Of a DNA stretch of 64,000 nucleotides, positions 27,763 to 36,681 are shown piece by piece; the first letter of the stretch is position 1; each line of letters opens with the position of its first letter. The DNA is from Kitasatospora sp. NBC_01287 (GTDB lineage Bacteria; Actinomycetota; Actinomycetes; Streptomycetales; Streptomycetaceae). The stretch is from positions 3,820,501 to 3,884,500 of the forward strand of contig NZ_JAPEPB010000001.1 in assembly GCF_026340565.1 (NCBI RefSeq), written 5' to 3'. Under the pieces are notes generated by a model, which worked only from the letters and a program-made list of their open reading frames with translations, made no database searches and had not been told where the DNA came from. Made by a program: the position numbers and the translations under genes.

Positions 27763-29889
27763 TTACCCGACCCGCGCGCCCAACTGCTCGGCCAGCACCG
27801 CCGGGTCCGCCGTCGGCAGCCCGCACACGAAGTGCCGGCAGACGTAGGCCGCCGGCGCCCCGCCGAGCAGCGGCCGGTCCGCCAGCAACGGCACCTCGGC
27901 CCCGGCGCCAGGCTGCCGCGCCGACTCCGCCCCCAGGTCCGACCCCGACCCCGACCCCGACCCCGCCTCCGACCCCGACCCAGCCTCCGGCTCCGGCTCG
28001 CCGAGGGCCACCACCGCGCCGGGCGCCGTGGCCAGCAGCGCCGTACGGTGCAGCACGGCGGTGCGCGGGTCGCCCGCCGCACCGACCACCGCCACCTCGC
28101 GCGGCCCGTCCAGCAGCGCCTCCGCCGCCGCCAGGCCCCACCCGATGAACCGCGGCGCCTGCCCGGCCAGCGCCGTGACCACGCCCAACGCCCGCTCGGC
28201 GGCGGTGCGGTGGCGCTCGGACCCGGTGTAGGCGGCATAGCTCAGCAGCGCCTGCGCGGCGGCCGTCCAGCCGGAGGGAGTGGCGTTGTCGGTCGGATCC
28301 TGCGGGCGGCGGATCAACTCCTCGGCGTCATCGGCCGTGTCGTAGAGGCTGCCCGAGGCCTCATCGGTGAAGTGCTTCAGCACCGTGTCGAGCAAGCCGC
28401 CGGCCAGCCCCAGCCACTCGGACTCCCCGGTCACCGCGAAGAGCGCGAGGAAGCCCTCGGCCACATCGGCGTAGTCCTCCAGCACGCCCGCGTTGGCGCC
28501 CGCCCGGCCGTCCCGCGAAGTGCGCAGCAGCCGCCCCTCCGCGCTGAGATGGACGCTCAGCAGCAGGTCGGCGGCCCGCTCGGCGGCGGCCACCAGGTCG
28601 GGGCGGTCCAGCAGCGCCCCGCACTCGGCGAGCGCGGCGATGGCCAGCCCGTTCCAGGCGGCCACCACCTTGTCGTCCCGGGCCGGGGCCGGCCGCCCGG
28701 CCCGCGCGGCCAGCAGCCGCTCGCGCACCCGCCGGTAGCCCGCCGCGTCCTCGGGATCGCGCAGCAACTGCAGCACCGAGGCGCCCTCCTCGAAGGTGCC
28801 CTCCTCGGTCACGGTGAACAGCTCGGCCGCCAGCGCGCCGTCCTCGGCGCCCAGCGCCCGGGCCAGCTCGGCGGGCGTCCAGACGTAGTACGCGCCCTCC
28901 CGGTGCGTCCCGGCCGCGTCCACGCTGTCGGCGTCCAGCGCGGAGGCGAACCCGCCCTCGGCGGTGCCGAGTTCGCGCACCAGGAAGTCCGCGCTCTCCA
29001 GCGCCACCCGGCGCGCCCGCTCCTCCCCCGTGGCCCGCCACAGGTGCAGGTACACCCGGATCAGCAGCGCGTTGTCGTACAGCATCTTCTCGAAGTGCGG
29101 CACCACCCACCCCGCGTCCACCGCGTACCGCGCGAAGCCGCCACCGAGTTGGTCGTAGATGCCGCCGCGAGCCATCGCCTCGGCCGTCCGCTCGACCTGT
29201 TCGAGCGCCACCGCGGAGCCGGTCCGCGCGTGGTGCCGCAGCAGGAACTCCAGCGTCATCGACGGAGGGAACTTCGGCGCCCCGCCGAATCCGCCGCGCA
29301 CCGGGTCGAAGCTCCGGCTCAACCCGGTCAGCGCCTGGTGCAGCTCCACCTCGCCGGGCGCCGCCACCCCCGCCCCCGCCCCGTACACCGAGGCCCGCTC
29401 GGCCAGTTCGGCCCGGATCCGCCCCGCGACCTCCGCCACCTCCTCCGGCCGCTCCCGCCACGCCGCCACCACCCCCTCCAGCACCTGCCGGAACGAGGGC
29501 ATCCCGTGCCGCGGCTCGGGCGGGAAGTACGTCCCGAAGTAGAACGGCTCCTTGCCCGGAGTGAGGAACACCGTCATCGGCCACCCGCCCTGCCCGGTCG
29601 CCGCCTGCACCGCCTCCATGTAGACGGCATCGACGTCCGGCCGCTCCTCCCGGTCCACCTTCACCGAGACGAACTGCCCGTTCAGGTAGGCCGCAACCGC
29701 CTCGTCCTCGAACGACTCGTGCGCCATCACATGACACCAGTGACAAGCGGCATACCCGACGGACAGCAGCACCGGCACCCCCCGCCGCTCCGCCTCCGCG
29801 AAGGCCTCGGGCCCCCAGGGCCACCAGTCCACGGGATTGTCAGCGTGCTGCAGCAGGTACGGGGAGGTCGCATCGGCCAGCCGGTTCAT
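27763..29889 (-). CDS. yyaL: Thioredoxin-fold / DUF255 protein (YyaL, SSP411-like); insertion target gene
   Basis: 708 residues from the ATG at 29889. The N-terminal thioredoxin-like domain (about 1-165) starts [19 protein letters not shown] and has the active site CHWC at 49-52, then HVM. The rest is an alpha/alpha toroid like N-acylglucosamine 2-epimerases ([47 protein letters not shown]). A Gly/Ser/Glu repeat near residues 640-660 is low-complexity. Function is unknown; a redox or sugar role is guessed from the folds. Codons 1-52 also occur as three truncated copies upstream, so its present 5' end was probably brought in by the neighbouring island. Confidence 0.92.
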   Translation of the reverse strand: MNRLADATSPYLLQHADNPVDWWPWGPEAFAEAERRGVPVLLSVGYAACHWCHVMAHESFEDEAVAAYLNGQFVSVKVDREERPDVDAVYMEAVQAATGQGGWPMTVFLTPGKEPFYFGTYFPPEPRHGMPSFRQVLEGVVAAWRERPEEVAEVAGRIRAELAERASVYGAGAGVAAPGEVELHQALTGLSRSFDPVRGGFGGAPKFPPSMTLEFLLRHHARTGSAVALEQVERTAEAMARGGIYDQLGGGFARYAVDAGWVVPHFEKMLYDNALLIRVYLHLWRATGEERARRVALESADFLVRELGTAEGGFASALDADSVDAAGTHREGAYYVWTPAELARALGAEDGALAAELFTVTEEGTFEEGASVLQLLRDPEDAAGYRRVRERLLAARAGRPAPARDDKVVAAWNGLAIAALAECGALLDRPDLVAAAERAADLLLSVHLSAEGRLLRTSRDGRAGANAGVLEDYADVAEGFLALFAVTGESEWLGLAGGLLDTVLKHFTDEASGSLYDTADDAEELIRRPQDPTDNATPSGWTAAAQALLSYAAYTGSERHRTAAERALGVVTALAGQAPRFIGWGLAAAEALLDGPREVAVVGAAGDPRTAVLHRTALLATAPGAVVALGEPEPEAGSGSEAGSGSGSGSDLGAESARQPGAGAEVPLLADRPLLGGAPAAYVCRHFVCGLPTADPAVLAEQLGARVG

Positions 29890-29959
29890 GCGTCCCAGCG
29901 TCTCACAAGGCCCCGCCCCCGACGGCGGAACTCGCGCACCGCCGTCCACTCGTCCGCTA

Positions 29960-30170
29960 TTGCCCGGCATGAGGCGGTAGTCCCGGGCCGCGCGGCGGCA
30001 CGGATCCGCACCACTATGCCGGAGAGACCACCATGCAACTCCCTTGCCAGGGAAGGTGTTCGTCCCGCCGAACGGCCTCGATGGCGATCCGGCAGCGATG
30101 CTCAAGGAAGCGTGGGGTGAGCCCCTCGCCGAGGTCGGCGAGTCCAGGGTGGGAAGGCCACCTTGCGTCT
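29960..30170 (-). pseudogene. Fused remnant of the LuxR regulator and histidine kinase genes
   Basis: 30031-30150 matches 47658-47775 inside the intact histidine kinase gene. Translated, it gives [19 protein letters not shown] against FLEHRRQTAVEAVRRDERL, before a frameshift in the phosphoacceptor helix. The stretch at 29961-29976 matches the 3' end of the intact response-regulator gene (46419-46435, residues LMPG). About 1.2 kb between them is missing. The 50 bp upstream of the yyaL start also match the sequence upstream of the fragment at 46294. So the yyaL/two-component arrangement is duplicated at both ends of the island. Confidence 0.85.
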
Positions 30171-30207
30171 TCGAGGCTGCACAAACCAAGCCCGGACCCG
30201 CCGCCCG

Positions 30208-31881
30208 TCACTCGGTGTCGATATCGGCCTCCCCGACCTCCTTGTCGGCAGACTCAATGCCCAGGCTCTCGATGAACTGCCTCTCCCGTGCAGCCACCTC
30301 GTGCTGGCGCGCAAGGATAAAGTCGGTGTAGTCCTCGGCCTTGAGATACTCGATGGAAGCGAGACTGACTCCGTGTGAGTCCAGGATGTCGGTCCGCCCC
30401 TCCTCCGCGAGCTTGATCAGAGCTTGCCGGATCGACACGCCGGGCGGCGTCGTCATGACGATCCGGTTGGCGGGACTGGATGCCCCCGGGACCCCGCTCT
30501 GGGTGATGATGTGCCGATAGGTCTCGGTGTGTGCCGTCGCCAGCTTCTCCAGCACGTTGGCGGTGTTGCCATCAAGGTTCTTCCGCTCCGGAAACGTCTG
30601 CAGGTCCCAGAGGAGGTAGGCACGCACCCGCGCACTGCGCAGGTCGAAGCGCGCAGGGAAGGCGCGGGCCCGCTCACCCGAGAAGCTGAGCCCGCTCGTT
30701 CCCTGGGCGAATGCCTTCATCTGCTGGATGGAATTCCGGACCTGAGTGGTGGTGGCCCCGGCGAAGGTGCCCGCCAGCGACGTGGTCCAGAACCAGCTCC
30801 GGAGTACGTCCCGCTGCTCTGCGTCCGCCTTGTCGGAGAAGTGGAAGAAGACGGCGAGCAACATGATCTGAATATTGTAGGGAACCAGGCGGGCCAACGG
30901 AACCCGGACCTCGTTCCGCAGGAACTCGACGACGACTTGCAGGATCCGGTCAGTGTCCTCCACCGCGGTCGTGAGCTGGCTCTGGACCTTGCGGGCCATC
31001 GTCTCCCAGGAGGTGTCCCGCTGCACGTCCTCCTCACCGGACAGCGCGAGGACGGTCTGGAAGATCGTCATGATCGGGATCTCGCCGAATCCTGAAGCGG
31101 CGACACGCCCCTTGATCTCCTCCATCTTGTCGCTGAGCGTCTCCGGCCCAGTGGCTTCGTAGGTCAGGGCAGAGACCATCTGGTCGGGACGCATCTTCTG
31201 GCCGCTGCTGTTGATCCTGGAGAAAACCTCAATGGCCTGCTGGAGAGTACCGCCCTCCATCTTTACCACGGAGACCTTGTAGTTCTTCACTCGCCTCGCG
31301 ATGCGCTCGCTCTCCATCGTGAGGCCGTCGGCCTCCTCCCGAGAGTCAGAAACATCGGACAGTTTCCGTGCGTATTCGAGGAAGTCCAGGGTTCCCAGCA
31401 CGGACCTCATCGGCAGGAAGTTGCCGGGCACAGCTTCACCGCTCTTCCAGTGGCGGTAGCGCACGCCACCGTGGTCCGACCGGACGAGCGGCCGGTAGAC
31501 CCACCACATCCAGTCCTCCTGCTGCGCGGACTGTGGGGCGTCGGCCGAGCGGTGGAGGACCCCGAAGAGCGTCGAGAGCCGCTGATGGCCGTCCAGCACA
31601 TAAGCGACCTTCGCTCCCTCTGGTGCTGGCGGGATACTGCGCCCACCAATGGTGTCGAGGCTCGCGAGTGGCATGGCGGTCTCCCAGATGAGCAGGCTTC
31701 CCATCGGATAGCCGCGCTCCATACTGTCGAAGAGCTGCAGCATCTGGTCAGGGCGCCACAGGAACGGGCGCTGGAACTTCGGCACCCGCAACTCACCCCG
31801 AGAAATCCGCTCCAGCACCTCCTCCAAAAAATGGACCTCCGGCACCACCGAGATATCCTTGATCACCTCGACGTCTCCCAT
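30208..31881 (-). CDS. DUF262 family protein, third gene of a defence-like operon
   Basis: 557 residues. The N-terminal DUF262 (ParB/sulfiredoxin-fold) domain has VPKFQRPFLWRPDQMLQLFDS (FQRPFLW at 36-42), GYPMGSLLIWE, the nucleotide-binding DGHQR at 97-101, and VFSRINSSGQKM near 215. DUF262 is the N-terminal half of GmrSD-type modification-dependent restriction enzymes, where it binds and hydrolyses NTP. I see no DUF1524 HNH nuclease at the C-terminus, so nuclease activity would have to come from the TOPRIM partner. It starts 2 bp after the preceding gene, so the operon is tight. Confidence 0.85.
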   Translation of the reverse strand: MGDVEVIKDISVVPEVHFLEEVLERISRGELRVPKFQRPFLWRPDQMLQLFDSMERGYPMGSLLIWETAMPLASLDTIGGRSIPPAPEGAKVAYVLDGHQRLSTLFGVLHRSADAPQSAQQEDWMWWVYRPLVRSDHGGVRYRHWKSGEAVPGNFLPMRSVLGTLDFLEYARKLSDVSDSREEADGLTMESERIARRVKNYKVSVVKMEGGTLQQAIEVFSRINSSGQKMRPDQMVSALTYEATGPETLSDKMEEIKGRVAASGFGEIPIMTIFQTVLALSGEEDVQRDTSWETMARKVQSQLTTAVEDTDRILQVVVEFLRNEVRVPLARLVPYNIQIMLLAVFFHFSDKADAEQRDVLRSWFWTTSLAGTFAGATTTQVRNSIQQMKAFAQGTSGLSFSGERARAFPARFDLRSARVRAYLLWDLQTFPERKNLDGNTANVLEKLATAHTETYRHIITQSGVPGASSPANRIVMTTPPGVSIRQALIKLAEEGRTDILDSHGVSLASIEYLKAEDYTDFILARQHEVAARERQFIESLGIESADKEVGEADIDTE

Positions 31882-31883
31882 GC

Positions 31884-32912
31884 TCAGATCACGCCCCGAA
31901 TCTTTTCGAACATCGATCGCAATTCCTGCGTCGCGCCGGAACCCAGAGCATCCAGGTCCCGCTCCACTATGCCGCCGCGCATCACCTCTTGCAGGAACAG
32001 GCCCGGCAGGTCCGTTCCGAATCCCTCCTGGAGAGTGATGAGATCCTGCTCCGCCACACTGTCATAAAGATCACCGTGGCGCGGTGGGACGAAGTAGGTC
32101 GTCGCTGGCTGCCCGGAGTGCCGCCTCTTCTGGTCAGCGCCCTTTTGCGGCTTGCCCTTGAATCCATGCTTCATGTCGAAGTAGGCGCGCTGCTCGGGCG
32201 TGAAGCTTTTGAGGGAATCCAAGCGCTTGGCCATGGAAGACATTCCGACAGCTCTCTTCGGCTGCCGGGCCAGGACCCGGTTGGGAATGTAGTTCTCCAT
32301 CTCTCGGAAGCTGAGGACGTGCGAACTCACGCCTTCGCGGGCCGCGGCATCGGCCTTCTCGTGATTGCCGGTCCGGTCCGCGGGGTGAAAGCTGTCGCTG
32401 TCGATGACCAGGACCACCCGCTTGGTCCTGGAGAAATTCGCAGCCTGATCGACGGCATGCAGGATGGCACCGTCCTTACCTCCTCCGTTGTACACGTCGA
32501 GGCGACTGCCTGCCTTGGCGTCGATGACATCCTCGCAGCCCAGTAGGCGGGCGAGCGCCTCGATCATCTGCCAGTCGTAGATCGCGTTCTCCACGACCAG
32601 CACAGCTGGCCGCTCCAAGTCGCGGATGTCGCCCGCCAGCGTCGCACTGGCCACCCTGATCACGCCTGTGCTCCCCCTATGCGGCGCCCAGGCCTGCGCC
32701 ATGCTCGCCTTCTGTGCGAGCAGCAGGTAGATCTGCGCCAGGGTCGGGACATGACGCTGCAAGAAGGCATGGAAGGCGTCCACGTCATGCGGGGAGATCA
32801 CCCATTCATGCCGTGCTTCCCTGAAGAACGCGATCAGCTTCAGTATGAGCTCGGCGTTCTCGTCACCCTGGCGGTCCCTCAGCAGGTCAACCGGAATCTC
32901 AACGCGCATCAT
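31884..32912 (-). CDS. TOPRIM/DUF4435-like putative nuclease, second gene of the operon
   Basis: 342 residues. An N-terminal helical region (1-95) is followed by a TOPRIM-like core: strand AVLVVENAIYDW with Glu108, then RVVLVIDSDSF with Asp171 and Asp173. SFREMENYIP (Glu204, Glu206, Asn207, Tyr208) recalls the conserved IENY motif of DUF4435 proteins such as AriB of the PARIS system. In OLD/PARIS-type systems such proteins are the metal-dependent effector nuclease released or activated by a partner ATPase. The gene overlaps the upstream ATPase gene by 14 bp. The nuclease call is inferred from motif placement. Confidence 0.7.
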   Translation of the reverse strand: MMRVEIPVDLLRDRQGDENAELILKLIAFFREARHEWVISPHDVDAFHAFLQRHVPTLAQIYLLLAQKASMAQAWAPHRGSTGVIRVASATLAGDIRDLERPAVLVVENAIYDWQMIEALARLLGCEDVIDAKAGSRLDVYNGGGKDGAILHAVDQAANFSRTKRVVLVIDSDSFHPADRTGNHEKADAAAREGVSSHVLSFREMENYIPNRVLARQPKRAVGMSSMAKRLDSLKSFTPEQRAYFDMKHGFKGKPQKGADQKRRHSGQPATTYFVPPRHGDLYDSVAEQDLITLQEGFGTDLPGLFLQEVMRGGIVERDLDALGSGATQELRSMFEKIRGVI

Positions 32913-34173
32913 CGATCCGATTCGCCTGCGCGTCCGCGAGGGCCCGCACCTCCTCGAAGTCCTCCGCGAAAACTCCCCTCGGCCAGTAGTCGAGGTTGCC
33001 GAGGGTGTCTACTTCGATCTTTCGCAAGGAAGCGGATCCCTCGGCCTGTTCAACGAAGTAGATCTTCACGTCCTCCGCCCTAAGTCTCCGCTCCGCAACC
33101 CGCCGGCGCAGCCTGAGGAGGAAGTTCTCGCTGTGCGTCTCCACCAGGAATCGCACCTGCGAATCGCGCACGGCGTCGACGTACAGATCGGCAATCGCGG
33201 CGTGCGCCGACGGATGGAGGTGAAGCTCGGGCTCCTCCACAATTTCGATCACAGGTTTCGCGGGCGGCTCCACCCGGTCCGCGGCCCGCTGGATCACGAT
33301 CGGGAGGAACTGGACCACACCGGTGCCCACGTCATCGATGTGGACGACGAGATCGGTGTCGCGCAGGGAACGCAACTTGGGAACGTACATACCCGAGCCG
33401 ACATCGGTGACTTCGAGGCGCCACCCGGGCAGGAGTCCTGCCAGCAGGGCATTGACCTCGCGGCCAATCCGACCACGCCCATGCATCTCGTCCGTGGCGA
33501 GCATGCCAAGCGCCCTCTCTCCCCGGTAGCCGACGCTGCCCGACGCTCTAGCCGGGGACCGGAAGAAGCGCTCCGGACTTTTCCTGAACGGACCCAGGTA
33601 CCGGATCTCGTCAAGCTCTGCTCGAATCATCCTGGTGACTTCGCGGACACCGCCCACGGAGTCCGGCCAGTCCGCCGGATCGGGCAACAACCCGCGAAAT
33701 CCGACGCTTCTCTCCTGTCCGTCGACGAGATACGCGCGCTTCTCCGAAGAATAAGCATCGCGGCTGGGGATCCAGGAGAGGTTCGTGACCTCCGAGCCGC
33801 AGGAGATCTCCAACGAGGAAACCAGCTGAATTCCCTGGTTGGCGATGTTCTGGACTTCGGCTGTGGCCCTGAGGATCGTTCCGCCCTCGATGCCGAACGA
33901 TGCCCCCATACGAATGCGCCCATGGGGTGACAAGCCGTGAATCAGATCAGTGAACGATGGAGTGAAGCCCTGGATCGGATCCAAGTCGAGAGGGTACGGG
34001 GAATCGCCCCGGATTCCGGTGGACAGGAGCGGGAGGGCTCGCACGACCGCGCTCTTGCCGGCATTGTTCCGACCCAGCACCACGGTGATCTTTCCGAGCT
34101 CCACCTCCTGCCGCTCTCTGAAGCAGCGGTAGTTCTCCAGCGAGAACCGTTCCAACGACACTTGGGCCCCCAC
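32899..34173 (-). CDS. SMC/RecF-type AAA ATPase with DUF3696-like C-terminus, first gene of the operon
   Basis: 424 residues from a GTG at 34173; a GTG at 34161 with GGGGG upstream is equally possible. Walker A GRNNAGKS (34-41), a Walker B/signature region IEIVEEPELHLHPSAHAAI, and the H-loop FLVETHSENFLLRLRRRV are all intact. The C-terminus LGNLDYWPRGVFAEDFEEV matches the DUF3696 style. Such ATPases are sensors in OLD, PARIS and related anti-phage systems. Overlap with the TOPRIM gene and a 2-bp gap to the DUF262 gene indicate one three-protein system. Confidence 0.85.
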   Translation of the reverse strand: MGAQVSLERFSLENYRCFRERQEVELGKITVVLGRNNAGKSAVVRALPLLSTGIRGDSPYPLDLDPIQGFTPSFTDLIHGLSPHGRIRMGASFGIEGGTILRATAEVQNIANQGIQLVSSLEISCGSEVTNLSWIPSRDAYSSEKRAYLVDGQERSVGFRGLLPDPADWPDSVGGVREVTRMIRAELDEIRYLGPFRKSPERFFRSPARASGSVGYRGERALGMLATDEMHGRGRIGREVNALLAGLLPGWRLEVTDVGSGMYVPKLRSLRDTDLVVHIDDVGTGVVQFLPIVIQRAADRVEPPAKPVIEIVEEPELHLHPSAHAAIADLYVDAVRDSQVRFLVETHSENFLLRLRRRVAERRLRAEDVKIYFVEQAEGSASLRKIEVDTLGNLDYWPRGVFAEDFEEVRALADAQANRIDDAR

Positions 34174-34220
34174 TCGGTCAAACTATGTCTGGCGAGGCCG
34201 TGCCGACCTCAGTGAACACC

Positions 34221-34250
34221 GCTCCAGCGGCGCCACAGCGTAGCTGGAGC
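34221..34250. promoter_or_regulatory. Inverted repeat upstream of the defence-like operon
   Basis: GCTCCAGC (34221-34228) with GCTGGAGC (34243-34250), 14-nt spacer, 50-75 bp before the ATPase gene start. Candidate operator. Confidence 0.4.
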
Positions 34251-34645
34251 AATACTCTCAGACGGTGGCAGCTCAGTGCCCGAGATTCGGCCTTCCCCCT
34301 CCGGAGATGCCCTACGTTTGCCTCGGAGCTCCAACTATTCGGCGAGTCCGTGGGTCTCAGCACAACAGCCCGGACCCCTGGGCGGGAGAGGCGCTGCGCA
34401 CGGCTGCGGGCGTGGGCGCCTCGTGGGATGCGTTCGCCGTTGCCCTGCGCACAACGGCCAGGAAGTGGCAGCGGACCGAACAGCTACCCGGGGCTGCGGC
34501 TCGCCGCTCAGCCTCCTCCGGCTCCCAATCCCACCGGCCCACAGGAGCCGTGTACAGCACGGAGCGAGGGGCTGTCGCGCGCGTACGGCACCGAAACGTC
34601 AGGCAATCAAGGGCGACGACTCGGATGATGAGCCAGCCGGTACCG
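34251..34645. other. Gene-free stretch in element 1
   Basis: No frame shows recognisable protein features or a ribosome-binding site. It may include promoter sequence for the leftward operon. Confidence 0.5.
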
Positions 34646-35191
34646 TCAGCGGGCGTCGGCCTCAGGCCGGGGCAGTTCGTCCAGGTCGAGATTGTAGGTA
34701 CGCCCGTCGGCCAGCTCGATGGGCAGCTTGCCCGAGCCGTACTTGTGCGTGTGCGCCGCAATGTAGCCGGAGCTGGTGGGTTGGGTGTGGATGACGACCT
34801 CTGCGGCGTATGGGTCCACCACCACGTAGACCGGGATGCCGTAGCGGCCGTACTTCGCGGTGCAGTCGTCGTAGTCCTTGCGCGCGGAGGAGACCGACAC
34901 CACCTCGGCGATCAGCAGCACGTCCTCGAAACTGTAGCGCTTGCCCTGGCGCTGCGCGTCCTCCCGCAGGATCGTGAAGTCCGGGGCGGAGTTCTCGTCG
35001 GCTGGGAAGTCCAGGTAGACGTCGGAGGCGGTCTTCGCGTGCCGGCCGAGCGAGAGCGAGTCGATCTGCATCGACTTGATCGTGCTGGAGTGCTCGAAGC
35101 TCTGCGGAGTCATGACCACCTTCCCGTCGGTACCGAAGAAGACAACGTACCCAGCGGGGAACTCGGTGTGCATGACCGCGTCGACGCTCAT
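34646..35191 (-). CDS. Uma2-family (PD-(D/E)XK-like) endonuclease-type protein
   Basis: 181 residues from the ATG at 35191 (AGGAGCC 7 nt upstream). Matches the Uma2/DUF820 family: YLDFPADENSAPDFTIL (acidic metal site), YSFEDVLLIAEVVSVSSARKDYDDCTAKYGRYGIPVYVVVDP (core E-x-V-S-x(n)-D, K-x-x-x-Y) and a C-terminal beta region. The fold is of the restriction-endonuclease type, but a biochemical role is not established for most members, which are abundant in Streptomyces and cyanobacteria. A 7-bp inverted repeat, TCTCGTA/TACGAGA (35234-35256), lies 43 bp upstream. Confidence 0.8.
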   Translation of the reverse strand: MSVDAVMHTEFPAGYVVFFGTDGKVVMTPQSFEHSSTIKSMQIDSLSLGRHAKTASDVYLDFPADENSAPDFTILREDAQRQGKRYSFEDVLLIAEVVSVSSARKDYDDCTAKYGRYGIPVYVVVDPYAAEVVIHTQPTSSGYIAAHTHKYGSGKLPIELADGRTYNLDLDELPRPEADAR

Positions 35192-35364
35192 CAACGGCTC
35201 CTTCCTGTCGCCTCTCAGGATAGGGGGCCATGGTCTCGTACGGGTTCGCTACGAGAGTGCCAGCCGAGAAAGGGCAGCGGAGGTGCGCTGACCTCGCCCC
35301 AGCGTCCCTGCCCCGACCTGGCCGCTCATCGTACGCGCCCATACAGCTACCCTCTGGCAACACC

Positions 35365-35408
35365 CCAGGTCAGGACTACCTGGTTGTGTTAAGTCACTGG
35401 CACCAGTG
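35365..35408. other. Right end and attachment site of element 1
   Basis: CCAGGTCAGGACT (35365-35377), then CTGGTTGTGTTAAG, then CACTGG-CA-CCAGTG (35395-35408), where the last arm is yyaL coding sequence. The same subterminal sequence occurs at the right end of element 3 (42962-42988 joined to 46129), so it is probably a recombinase-binding region. Confidence 0.7.
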
Positions 35409-35555
35409 GCACGCCGCGTACCCCACACTCAGCAAAACCGGCACCCCGCGCCGCTCGGCCTCCGCGAACGCCTCGGGTCCCCACTCCCACCAGTCAACCG
35501 GGTTGTCCGCGTGCTGCAGCAGATAGGGCGACGTCGCGCCTGCGAGACGATTCAC
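35394..35555 (-). pseudogene. yyaL: yyaL 5' fragment 1 (codons 1-52)
   Basis: Reads [19 protein letters not shown] to GYAACHWC and then Gln-stop, from a GTG at 35555. It differs from the present yyaL by only a few residues, with no frameshift. It stops at the same codon as the two other fragments, because the adjoining element end supplies CAG-TGA. By the accretion model this was the 5' end brought by element 2 and displaced when element 1 arrived. Confidence 0.92.
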
Positions 35556-35675
35556 GCCGCCACCCTACTCATGGCAGGCAACGGGACACGGTCGAAACGA
35601 CGGCCCGATGCGCCCGAGTGCCGGCGGTGTCCCGGGCAGGCCTTCCGCCCGGGACACCGCCGGCCGCGGCACCGC

Positions 35676-35939
35676 CTACCGGCCGACCCCGGGCTTCACG
35701 GCTTCCATGGCCCCTGCCGGCTGTGCGTTCGCGGTGTGCCCGATGCCCCGGAACCCGTTCCCGAGGTAGCCGCCGATCATGATGACGGTCGCTGCCGCGC
35801 CAAGGGCGAGCGCCAGCCGTTCGCCTCTCGACAGAGCGGTCGCGCCCTCCGACGGTGCGGTCCAGCGGTAGACGAGCACCCCGGTCGCGAAGGCCCCGGA
35901 AACGACAAGGGCAGTGGTCAAGTCAAAGGTTATGTACAA
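35676..35939 (-). CDS. Possible small membrane protein
   Basis: 87 residues if a TTG at 35939 is used; no clear Shine-Dalgarno sequence. Two hydrophobic stretches (TTALVVSGAFATGVLVYRW and LALALGAAATVIMIGGYLG) suggest two membrane helices. No family recognised. It may instead start later or not be expressed. Confidence 0.4.
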   Translation of the reverse strand: MYITFDLTTALVVSGAFATGVLVYRWTAPSEGATALSRGERLALALGAAATVIMIGGYLGNGFRGIGHTANAQPAGAMEAVKPGVGR

Positions 35940-36057
35940 GAAGCCCCTCGGGTTCGGAGCCCGCGGCCAAAACGGGACGTCTTGGCCGCGGGCACAGGCA
36001 AACGGCCTGGTTCACGGACGGATGCAACGCGCCTCGACTGGCGGTTGCCTGGGTCGG

Positions 36058-36459
36058 CTACTCGGCGTCCAGCTTCTGTCGCAGCTGATCCAAGGTGGAA
36101 CCGTCGGGCGTCCGCCACAGGGTCCAGCCGTTGATGATGTTTCCGGTCACGGCCTCTGCGGCCTTCGACGGCGAGGGAAAGGGGGAGGAGTGCCCGTCGA
36201 CGACGAGCTGACCGTCGGCGGTGACGACGGCGCGGCCCGACCTGTTGGCGCGGCGCTGACGGAACGTGAGGACCGTCCCCGGTTCGAGCAGGTCGGCGCG
36301 CATCAGCCCGGCCAGAGGGCCCTGGGGAATCACCGGAGCGGCCTGCGCGGAGACGGCCCCTTCACCGAGGGACAGGGTGACGTGGACGGTGTCGTCACTG
36401 CTCGCACTCACGAGTCGGGCGATGACAGCGGGGTCGAAGTGGATGCTCAGCGTGGCCAT
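36058..36459 (-). CDS. RAMA/DUF4357-like modified-DNA reader domain protein
   Basis: 133 residues from the ATG at 36459 (AGGAG 6 nt upstream). The C-terminal half (about 65-128) fits the RAMA style: FRQRRANRSGRAVVTADGQL, then PFPSPSKAAEAVTGNIINGWTLW, a pattern found in restriction-associated proteins thought to sense adenine methylation. The N-terminal half (LSIHFDPAVIARLVSASSDD) is unassigned. It is encoded downstream of the N6-adenine methylase in the same direction (about 220 bp gap), so it may read the marks that enzyme makes (inference). Confidence 0.65.
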   Translation of the reverse strand: MATLSIHFDPAVIARLVSASSDDTVHVTLSLGEGAVSAQAAPVIPQGPLAGLMRADLLEPGTVLTFRQRRANRSGRAVVTADGQLVVDGHSSPFPSPSKAAEAVTGNIINGWTLWRTPDGSTLDQLRQKLDAE

Positions 36460-36681
36460 GCGCGCTCCTGGCATAGGTGGCCTCCCGCGGCGGGATGCCT
36501 TGACTCATCTTCGAGATTAAGCAGTGCAAGCAACTCAAGTCAACTCTTTGATCCAGCGATTCAGGAGAAGTTCTGGGAGCGCCGAACAATGACCGGCTCA
36601 CCTGCGGACGTGGTTGGCGGTGAAGCGCCGACAGGGTGCGAGGCCCGCAGGCGCCGCAGCTGTTCGGGAGGCACCCGAGGT

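Larger units (their letters stand above)
29737..35402. mobile_element. Element 1 (newest): DUF3696-ATPase / TOPRIM / DUF262 operon and Uma2 protein
   Basis: Runs from the CHWC junction of the intact yyaL to the junction at 35401-35402. It carries the present yyaL 5' end, a decayed piece of a two-component system, a three-gene defence-like operon and a Uma2 gene. It holds no IS and its yyaL piece is functional, fitting the most recent arrival. Confidence 0.65.
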
